Below, piece after piece: positions 26,660 to 32,122 of a DNA stretch of 41,470 nt. The notes under the pieces are model-generated. The model saw only the letters and a program-made list of their open reading frames with translations. It did no database searches and was not told where the DNA came from. Location of the stretch: positions 1 through 41,470 of the forward strand of contig NZ_CBVI010000133.1 in the NCBI RefSeq assembly GCF_000513195.1, written 5' to 3'. Position numbers and translations under genes: made by a program. The stretch is from Bacteroides timonensis (lineage in GTDB: Bacteria; Bacteroidota; Bacteroidia; Bacteroidales; Bacteroidaceae). Positions within the stretch are counted from its first letter, which is position 1, and each line of letters begins with the position of its first letter.

Positions 26660-27066
26660 TTCTTTTGATATTCTTCGGTTAACGCCATGACTTTTTTGGT
26701 CAGCAGCATCAGTTCAAGTGTCATTTTCTCAAGTTTGTAGAGCAACGACATCGCACGTTTTTCCCCGAAATTGGTTTTGATGGCACGTACCACCTGATTG
26801 TAGTTGTTGCCGACTGCCTGGAATTGTTTGTGAAATTCCGTCAGGCGGATGTAATAATCCATCGTCGCCTTGTCGATTTTAACCACTTTGATTGTACCGC
26901 CGAAGATGGCTTTTTTGATGAAACGTGTTTTGTCTTTTGCCTCCGTCTCGGCAACCAGCTTTTCAAACCGCGTGTTCTCTTCGGCATTCAGGCGGAAACT
27001 GTATTTATAGTCCGCCGGATCACTTTTGGGCTTTCTTCCCATTTTAGTTTTCGATTCTTCCTTCAT
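26644..27066 (-). CDS. mobA: MobA: relaxosome accessory protein
   Basis: A 140-residue basic protein. The N-terminal KMGRKPKSDPADYKYSFRLN reads like a ribbon-helix-helix entry strand after a basic arm. The helical remainder (FHKQFQAVGNNYNQVVRAI) matches the conserved NNxNQ-type motif of small mobilisation proteins. Such proteins bind oriT and load the relaxase. It is the first gene of the mob operon, with the structured candidate oriT upstream at 27119-27230. Confidence 0.85.
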   Translation of the reverse strand: MKEESKTKMGRKPKSDPADYKYSFRLNAEENTRFEKLVAETEAKDKTRFIKKAIFGGTIKVVKIDKATMDYYIRLTEFHKQFQAVGNNYNQVVRAIKTNFGEKRAMSLLYKLEKMTLELMLLTKKVMALTEEYQKKWLQK

Positions 27067-27118
27067 ACTCTTTGTATAATTTCAGTCCGTACTTTTTTCT
27101 CTTCCAGAATTTCCGACT

Positions 27119-27230
27119 TTGGAGGAAATTCCCCGACCGCCAGGTCGGGCAAGTGGTTTTCGTCGGACAGGATACTTCCTGTCGGGCGAAAACACAACTT
27201 GCTATGTTCGTTTGAACATAGAATCCTCCT
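27119..27230. other. Candidate oriT / structured mob leader (nested hairpins)
   Basis: Three inverted repeats lie in tandem. CCCGACC/GGTCGGG has a 4-nt loop (27132-27149). A long imperfect hairpin is centred on GACAGGA-TACT-TCCTGTC (27166-27183) with outer arms GTTTTCG/CGAAAAC (27156-27162, 27187-27193) and GCAAGT/ACTTGC (27149-27154, 27197-27202). CTATGTTC-GTTT-GAACATAG spans 27202-27221. GGAGGA and TCCTCC could close the whole region. oriT of CTnDOT-family elements lies upstream of mobA, so this is the best candidate here. It also falls in the predicted mob mRNA leader. The nick site cannot be placed. Confidence 0.5.
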
Positions 27231-27311
27231 TCGTCGGATTGCTGCGCGACGTTCACGGCGTGTTGTGGTCCGATGAAGTGCTATTTCCTCCTTTGTCTTG
27301 TTCTGACTTTG

Positions 27312-27342
27312 CAAAATTAGAGTGTTTTAAACTGCTGGTAAA
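27312..27342 (-). promoter_or_regulatory. Predicted mob operon promoter
   Basis: Read on the minus strand, TAATTTTG (plus-strand 27312-27319) matches the TAnnTTTG -7 consensus. A near-consensus -33 TTTA (plus-strand 27339-27342) lies 19 bp upstream of it. The 10-bp repeat array starts 13 bp further upstream. Confidence 0.5.
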
Positions 27343-27355
27343 TAGATAGATATGT

Positions 27356-27395
27356 GACACGTGATGACACGTGATGACACCTGACACCTGATGAA
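27356..27395. repeat. 10-bp tandem repeats upstream of the mob promoter
   Basis: GACACGTGAT (27356-27365), GACACGTGAT (27366-27375), a shortened GACACCT (27376-27382) and GACACCTGAT followed by GAA (27383-27395). One unit is one helical turn, so a bound regulator would sit on one face of the DNA. The same unit recurs at 31384-31416 before the tra promoter. Confidence 0.65.
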
Positions 27396-27900
27396 CCGAA
27401 TTATAGTGGCAGTATCAAAAATACATTCTACTTTTGACGTGACGCAAGACAGGACGTGCCTTATCAGTAGGGTGTAAAATAAGCCGTACAGATACGGTAT
27501 ATATGGTGTCGGAGCAATACGGTGTACCTGAATAGGATGCGATACCTATTACATCCTGATACTAAAATATTGGTGTAGTCTTGATACTGCACAGTGTAGA
27601 ATGTAACAGGATTCTACAAACTGTGACGGAGCTATACGGCAACGGATATATTGTCCTTATACAATGTAGACTGGCATACAGGAATGAATGTCATGTATTA
27701 ATATCCGGTAATTTGCATTGCGTTTACGTTGTACGATTTATGTGGTATCGGTATCCGGAAACAACCGGTGAATGAATACGGTGATACGTGCAGTTATTCC
27801 TACTACCGGACAAGATGTGCAGCACCGCGTAGCGTCACTTTTTGCAAGCATATATGAGAAGAAAGAAAAATAATTCATTAACCCCTAAATTCATGAAGTT
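27396..27900. other. Gene-free region upstream of traA
   Basis: About 500 bp without a convincing gene. A strong inverted repeat is listed separately. ATACGG-type words recur about four times without regular spacing. No full TAnnTTTG promoter is visible on the plus strand; TAATTTG near 27707-27715 is one base short. A 64-codon frame here is not supported as a gene. Confidence 0.5.
27590..27625. repeat. 13-bp inverted repeat upstream of traA
   Basis: CACAGTGTAGAAT (27590-27602) pairs with ATTCTAC and ACTGTG (27611-27625) across an 8-nt loop, with only a 2-nt AA bulge. There is no T run, so a terminator is unlikely. It may be a protein-binding site or leader RNA structure controlling traA. Confidence 0.5.
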
Positions 27901-28659
27901 ATGAAGAAAGAACCTTTATTTGTCGCCCTGAGCAACCAGAAGGGCGGTGTGGGCAAGTCCACTTTCACAGTGCTGCTTGCCAGTTATTTCCATTATGGGA
28001 AGGGTAAGAATGTGCTTGTGGTTGATTGCGACTATCCCCAGCACAGCGTTAAGGCCATACGTGAGTTGGATGTAAAAAACGTGGAGAAGAACGTGCGCCT
28101 GCAAAGTCTGTTGTCGGAACAGTTCGGCGACAGCGGCAGGAAAGCCTACAGCATCCTGCCCTCCACCCCTGAAGAAGCGAAAGAAACGGCCTACAAATTT
28201 ATTGACCGTTCGGGTCTTGACTACGACCTTGTACTCTTCGACCTGCCGGGAACAGTCAATACAGCGGGCGTATTCCGTTCTATCATCAACATGGATTATG
28301 TACTTACCCCGATAACGCAGGAGAGAATGGTGATGCTCAGCAGCATGAACTTTGTACTTGCCATCCGTGAATATATGGCCCATCACCAAGATGCCCCTTT
28401 ACGCGGCATCTATATGTTCTGGAACCGGATGGACAAGCGGGTTTCCAAAGAGCTGTATAACGCCTATACGGAAATCTTCCGCTCCTTGAAAATAGCTGCG
28501 TTGGAGACGACTATTCCCAGTGCGGAACGCTACAACAAAGATACGGGAATGAACGGGCAGCTGTTCCGCAGTACCTTGTTTCCTCCGTCCCCCGCTTCGC
28601 TGAAAGGCAGCAATCTGGATTTGCTTGCTGCGGAAATAGAAACGGTTCTTCAACTATAA
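27901..28659 (+). CDS. traA: TraA: ParA/MinD-type ATPase
   Basis: A 252-residue ParA-family ATPase with the deviant Walker A KGGVGKST (14-21), a DCDYPQHS motif and Walker B VLFDLPGTVN. ParA-type proteins position DNA or complexes; in Bacteroidetes ICEs traA opens the tra region. The non-coding region upstream presumably holds its control signals. It is followed by traB after 13 bp. Confidence 0.85.
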   Translation: MKKEPLFVALSNQKGGVGKSTFTVLLASYFHYGKGKNVLVVDCDYPQHSVKAIRELDVKNVEKNVRLQSLLSEQFGDSGRKAYSILPSTPEEAKETAYKFIDRSGLDYDLVLFDLPGTVNTAGVFRSIINMDYVLTPITQERMVMLSSMNFVLAIREYMAHHQDAPLRGIYMFWNRMDKRVSKELYNAYTEIFRSLKIAALETTIPSAERYNKDTGMNGQLFRSTLFPPSPASLKGSNLDLLAAEIETVLQL

Positions 28660-28672
28660 ATCGCACACAACT

Positions 28673-29107
28673 ATGGCAAGCAAAAAGAGAACCGTCTATG
28701 ATGTGGACGAGGATGCGCTCAAACGCGTGATGGCCGGAGATACCACGGCATTGGAAAAGATAAAAGAACAGGAAGAAGAACCGGTTCGGGAAATCCCACC
28801 TTCAGAACCACCGGAAGCAAAGGAGAAGAAACCGTCCGGTGGAAAGAAGAATTCACAGCCATACGGCTTTGACGAATACCGGAAACAATTCCTGCATAAT
28901 AAACTGACGGGAGCGAGACGGCAGACTTATATTCACGACTCCTTGTATAAGGCATTTGCCAGAGTTTTGCCGGTCATCGCACCGGAGATGTCTGTTCCTA
29001 CTTTTGTGAACAGCGTGTTGTCTGACCATCTGGAAAAGTATCAGGATATAATAAACGCCATGTATAATCGGGAAGCCAATCAAAAACCAATAGAATGGAA
29101 TATCTAA
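28673..29107 (+). CDS. traB: TraB: DUF3408 conjugation protein
   Basis: A 144-residue protein. The N-terminal 60 residues are acidic and Pro/Lys-rich and likely disordered. The C-terminal about 70 residues (FDEYRKQFLHNK to FVNSVLSDHLEKY) match the DUF3408 domain found beside the traA ATPase in Bacteroidetes ICEs. By analogy with ParA-ParB pairs it may be a DNA-binding partner of TraA, which is inference. It overlaps the next gene by 13 bp. Confidence 0.75.
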   Translation: MASKKRTVYDVDEDALKRVMAGDTTALEKIKEQEEEPVREIPPSEPPEAKEKKPSGGKKNSQPYGFDEYRKQFLHNKLTGARRQTYIHDSLYKAFARVLPVIAPEMSVPTFVNSVLSDHLEKYQDIINAMYNREANQKPIEWNI

Positions 29108-29775
29108 TTTATTTATTGGTACGCCTTGCGTGCGTTTCCTACCTATTATATAAGGTATGGGGACAGAAAAAGAAGGTTCGTGAAATTTGTGACCTGCTTT
29201 ATGAGATAAAACCGTCCGCAGCAGTAGACAAGACAGAACCGGTAGCATCCAAACCGCAGGGTACGGATGAACCGGATGTGATGGGCAGCACCCGCTATGT
29301 TTATCTGGACGAGAACGCGGGACAGACCGTAGCTCCCTATATGAGTGAACCTTTGGAAATGGGTACGGATTATATTGGGGAGGACGAAGAGGTACCGGAG
29401 GAAGAAGTGGAATGTAAATTATCACTGGAGGAAATGAAAATGCTGAAAGAAGAACAGGAAGAACTGGACGGGATGTCTCCGGAAGTGGAGTCCATATCCC
29501 AGGTCGTAACACCGGCCGACCTTGATAACGCCGCCAATGTATTGTTCAAGTTGGATGATGCGGATAAGGACGAAAACAAGTCCCGCCGTGCCGCCCTCAC
29601 CCTGCACGCTATCCGGGAGACAGACCTTTTTGAGGTCTTTTCTTCCCAGGTAGAGAATAAAAGCATCATCGAGAATCTCATGGACAGATATCTGGACGGG
29701 GAAGGCAATGCGCTGCCGGTACGAAAAACAAAGGCCAGTCTTAACTCCTCAATCGATTGGAAACAATACTTGTAA
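29095..29775 (+). CDS. traD: TraD-like conjugation protein (DUF4122)
   Basis: A 226-residue protein with an N-terminal membrane segment (YLIYLLVRLACVSYLLYKVW) and then a long acidic cytoplasmic part (for example EDEEVPEEEVECKLSLEEM). A helical C-terminal domain follows. Position and architecture fit the DUF4122/TraD protein of CTnDOT-type elements. Its role is unknown. It is the last gene before the toxin-antitoxin insertion, and the terminator downstream would separate it from traE. Confidence 0.6.
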   Translation: MEYLIYLLVRLACVSYLLYKVWGQKKKVREICDLLYEIKPSAAVDKTEPVASKPQGTDEPDVMGSTRYVYLDENAGQTVAPYMSEPLEMGTDYIGEDEEVPEEEVECKLSLEEMKMLKEEQEELDGMSPEVESISQVVTPADLDNAANVLFKLDDADKDENKSRRAALTLHAIRETDLFEVFSSQVENKSIIENLMDRYLDGEGNALPVRKTKASLNSSIDWKQYL

Positions 29776-29825
29776 GACTTTAAATAAGGTTTCATTGGAA
29801 ATATTTGGTTTACCAATGTATGCAA

Positions 29826-29865
29826 AAAAGCCTGTGTATCTCTCAAAAGGAATACACAGGCTTTT
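29826..29865. terminator. Bidirectional terminator between traD and the TAC module
   Basis: AAAAGCCTGTGTAT (29826-29839) is perfectly complementary to ATACACAGGCTTTT (29852-29865) with a 12-nt loop and A/T tails on both sides. It can end transcription of the traABD genes from the left and of the minus-strand chaperone gene from the right. Confidence 0.8.
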
Positions 29866-29890
29866 AGCTATTATCAGAAAAAACGGGCGA

Positions 29891-30346
29891 TCAGCCTGCT
29901 TTTGTGCCGTCTATATTTCCAGTGGCAGAAATAAAGTCACTTGGTATCAGGGGCAGTAACATATCTGAAAGGATGGTATCTTTCAGCTTCATATAAAGAA
30001 TGCCTCGCATCGTACCTATGGAAAGTTTGATTATTTTAGGTATGACATGGTCTTCATTAGTTTTATAAACGCCGTCTTCCACCATCAGGATGTCGGATAG
30101 GTTGGATATGGCATATATAGAATTTACAGAGAGTGTAACCAGGTCGGTGTTCGATGATTTATCTGAAAAAATAAAAGTCAGTTCCACACCGACGGTTTGC
30201 GCCTGTATGTCAACATGGAATTTCTGACCATAACCGACTGTAATCTTCTCCCTGTCGTAGCCGTTGTAATCGAAGTCCGTATTGAACCTGAATGCGGTCT
30301 CCTGGATTTTGACCAAAGCGATATTAACTACTTTCTCTTCTTTCAT
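29891..30346 (-). CDS. SecB-like chaperone of a toxin-antitoxin-chaperone module
   Basis: A 151-residue protein. The C-terminal IIKLSIGTMRGILYMKLKDT and LLPLIPSDF segments follow the pattern of SecB-like chaperones associated with toxin-antitoxin systems (short-residue repeat, RG-x-x, LP-x-x-P). The front half has several amphipathic beta strands, as in SecB. It lies 11 bp after the antitoxin gene. In TAC systems the SecB-like protein binds the antitoxin tail and keeps it folded. Sequence similarity to SecB is weak by eye, so the context carries much of the call. Confidence 0.55.
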   Translation of the reverse strand: MKEEKVVNIALVKIQETAFRFNTDFDYNGYDREKITVGYGQKFHVDIQAQTVGVELTFIFSDKSSNTDLVTLSVNSIYAISNLSDILMVEDGVYKTNEDHVIPKIIKLSIGTMRGILYMKLKDTILSDMLLPLIPSDFISATGNIDGTKAG

Positions 30347-30357
30347 AACTATAATTT

Positions 30358-30774
30358 TTAAGACACTACCTTCAAACCACCGCTATAGGCAAGGAAGCCG
30401 GTGCGGACAAAATCTTTTTCCGGAAGTGTGCTATATTCAGAGTTCCGTTTCAATACGACGGACAAATTAATGTCCGGAACTTCACGTATGCCCGATGAAG
30501 CGACATTTATCAGCTCTATGCCTAAAGCCTGCTGCAAGTCAAACATCGTATCATGTGTAAGGTTCATTGTCCCTGTGAGCATACGGGATATTTCAGAGGG
30601 TTTTTTCCCCATCAGACGGGCAAGTTCCCTTTGTGTCATGCCTTTCTGTTTAAGCGCGTCGGCAATTTTAACCGCCACACACATACGGCTTTTAACACGC
30701 GCGTATTCGGCTGCATCGAGCGAATCCGCCAGATTATCAAAAAATACGTTTCCTTTAGTCGTCTTCATATTCAT
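30358..30774 (-). CDS. HigA-like helix-turn-helix antitoxin
   Basis: A 138-residue XRE-family protein. The HTH (QKGMTQRELARLMGKKPSEI, about 50-70) is followed by SRMLTGTMNLTHDTM. The C-terminal 50 residues form an extra tail with hydrophobic and aromatic residues (SVVLKRNSEYSTLPEKDFV). In TAC systems such a tail is the chaperone-addiction region. It overlaps the toxin gene by 20 bp and likely represses the module through the palindrome at 31300-31313. Confidence 0.75.
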   Translation of the reverse strand: MNMKTTKGNVFFDNLADSLDAAEYARVKSRMCVAVKIADALKQKGMTQRELARLMGKKPSEISRMLTGTMNLTHDTMFDLQQALGIELINVASSGIREVPDINLSVVLKRNSEYSTLPEKDFVRTGFLAYSGGLKVVS

Positions 30775-31249
30775 CCGTTATTTCATCGTCACAGTCGATG
30801 GTACCGTCTTCGTTTATACGCACATTCCTGTTTCTGATACCATTATCCAATAATTTCGATATTCTCTGCAATAACCGTACTTTCCCGTCAAGATTTTCAT
30901 CTTCATTGTATGTACGGGTTGTCTTCGGTCCCCCGTCACCCAAAATGACGGTGCAATTGCCATATCTCAGGCAATAAAGGCGAAGCTTTTTTGAAGGAAT
31001 GTCATACAATGCGGCTACGGCGTCATCCGCTTTGCCTTCCCTGAGTTTGAAGAAATGCTCCCGTGCTCCGGTGACATCCCCCATCGTTTTGATTCGCATC
31101 AGCAGATTCCGAATTTCCGTACCATGCTGCTCCAGATTACTTTCTATAAAATGCTGGAACAAGGATTTATCATCATCGTCCACTGCAACAGTATAGAAAT
31201 TAGTCCTTCTGCCTGAGAATTGGTCCAACTTTATAAGTGAAATTTTCAT
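30755..31249 (-). CDS. HigB/RelE-like toxin
   Basis: A 164-residue protein. The central core (KLRLYCLRYGNCTVILGDGG, then PKTT) resembles the beta-sheet of RelE/HigB mRNA interferases, preceded by helices. The C-terminus is acidic (DCDDEITDEYEDD). RelE-type toxins cleave mRNA on the ribosome; the exact catalytic residues cannot be assigned here. It is the first gene of the minus-strand module, followed by an HTH antitoxin and a SecB-like protein, which supports the toxin call. Confidence 0.65.
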   Translation of the reverse strand: MKISLIKLDQFSGRRTNFYTVAVDDDDKSLFQHFIESNLEQHGTEIRNLLMRIKTMGDVTGAREHFFKLREGKADDAVAALYDIPSKKLRLYCLRYGNCTVILGDGGPKTTRTYNEDENLDGKVRLLQRISKLLDNGIRNRNVRINEDGTIDCDDEITDEYEDD

Positions 31250-31269
31250 TCTTCTATCAAGTCATGGCA

Positions 31270-31277
31270 CAAAAATA
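31270..31277 (-). promoter_or_regulatory. Predicted TAC module promoter (-7 element)
   Basis: The minus-strand TATTTTTG (plus-strand 31270-31277) matches TAnnTTTG about 20 bp upstream of the toxin start. The palindrome at 31300-31313 falls where the -33 element should be, as expected for an autorepressed promoter. Confidence 0.5.
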
Positions 31278-31299
31278 GGGAATTAATCCGATATAATGA

Positions 31300-31313
31300 T
31301 AACATATATGTTA
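31300..31313. promoter_or_regulatory. 14-bp palindrome, likely antitoxin operator
   Basis: TAACATATATGTTA is a perfect palindrome about 50 bp upstream of the toxin gene, in the -33 zone of its predicted promoter. HTH antitoxins normally bind such sites as dimers to repress their own operon. Confidence 0.5.
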
Positions 31314-31383
31314 ACTTTTTGTTTGAGATTACGGAGAATTAGCTAATAATCACCTTTCGTCTTCAATTCAGTCCCATTTAGCA

Positions 31384-31416
31384 GACATCTGATGACATCT
31401 GCCGACACCTGATGAA
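31384..31416. repeat. 10-bp tandem repeats upstream of the traE promoter
   Basis: GACATCTGAT (31384-31393), GACATCTGCC (31394-31403) and GACACCTGAT with GAA (31404-31416). The last 13 bases are identical to 27383-27395 in the mob region. The array ends 4 bp before the likely -33 element of the traE promoter. Confidence 0.65.
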
Positions 31417-31419
31417 GTA

Positions 31420-31453
31420 CTTGTATCTCAGCAAATTATCCCCCATATATTTG
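31420..31453 (+). promoter_or_regulatory. Predicted promoter of the traE-Q operon
   Basis: TATATTTG at 31446-31453 is a full match to the TAnnTTTG -7 consensus. CTTG at 31420-31423 is a weak -33 element with 22-bp spacing. The start codon of traE lies about 40 bp downstream. A weak -33 next to a repeat array suggests activator dependence. Confidence 0.55.
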
Positions 31454-31495
31454 CAGTCGAAATCAATTTTATGTCTCACCTTAAACGATTCGACA

Positions 31496-31792
31496 ATGAG
31501 AAAGAGAATCCTTTTTTCCGTTATGTGCGCGTTTGTCGCAGCAAGTGTATTTGCGCAGGGCCAGGGCCTTGCAGGTATCAACGAAGCCACGAGTATGATG
31601 ACCAGTTATTTTGACCCGGCCACAAAACTCTGTTACGCTATCGGTGCCGTGCTGGGACTTGTAGGCGGTATCAAGACTTACAGCAAGTTTTCAAGCGGCG
31701 ATCCCGACACCAGCAAGACGGCAGCCAGCTGGTTCTTCGCCTGTATCTTTTTGATTGTAGCCGCCACCATCCTGCGTTCCTTCTTCCTCTAA
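31496..31792 (+). CDS. traE: TraE: DUF4134, pilin-like (VirB2-like)
   Basis: A 98-residue protein from ATG 31496; the longer reading from 31412 would begin upstream of the predicted -7 element. It has a signal peptide (RILFSVMCAFVAASVFAQ), then two hydrophobic segments (LCYAIGAVLGLVGGI and WFFACIFLIVAATILRSF) separated by a short polar loop. This is the size and topology of VirB2-type pilins, and DUF4134 is the corresponding Bacteroidetes family. First gene of the second tra block. Confidence 0.85.
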   Translation: MRKRILFSVMCAFVAASVFAQGQGLAGINEATSMMTSYFDPATKLCYAIGAVLGLVGGIKTYSKFSSGDPDTSKTAASWFFACIFLIVAATILRSFFL

Positions 31793-31798
31793 CCGGTC

Positions 31799-32122
31799 AT
31801 GGAATACCAGATTAACAAAGGTGCGGGAAATCCGATAGAGTTCAAAGGCTTGAAGTCACAGTATCTGTTCATCTTCGCCGGCGGACTTGTTGCCGTGCTT
31901 CTTGCGGTAATCATCCTGTATGTGGCAGGCGTTGACCAATGGATATGCATTCCTTTCGGAGTCATATCCGGTTCCCTGCTCGTCTGGGTTACTTTCCGTC
32001 TGAATGCCCGATACGGTGAACATGGGCTGATGAAGCTGCTGGCGGAAAAACGCCATCCGCGCTATCTGATCCACCGCAAGAGATTATTCCGATTACTGAC
32101 CAAAAAAAGAAAAGAATCATGA
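31799..32122 (+). CDS. traF: TraF: DUF4133 inner-membrane protein (VirB3-like)
   Basis: A 107-residue protein with two adjacent membrane segments (YLFIFAGGLVAVLLAVIILY and ICIPFGVISGSLLVWVTFRL) and a basic C-terminus. VirB3-like proteins sit beside the VirB4 ATPase in the inner membrane. The stop overlaps the traG start by 4 bp (ATGA). Confidence 0.85.
   Translation: MEYQINKGAGNPIEFKGLKSQYLFIFAGGLVAVLLAVIILYVAGVDQWICIPFGVISGSLLVWVTFRLNARYGEHGLMKLLAEKRHPRYLIHRKRLFRLLTKKRKES

Noticed and set aside
27356..27395. Insertion sequence end or target duplication
   Set aside because: The repeats are 10-bp tandem units tied to promoters at two sites; no transposase or terminal inverted repeat is nearby.
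27581..27775. 64-codon plus-strand open frame upstream of traA
   Set aside because: No ribosome binding site or recognisable domain, and it overlaps the 27590-27625 inverted repeat, so it is better explained as non-coding.
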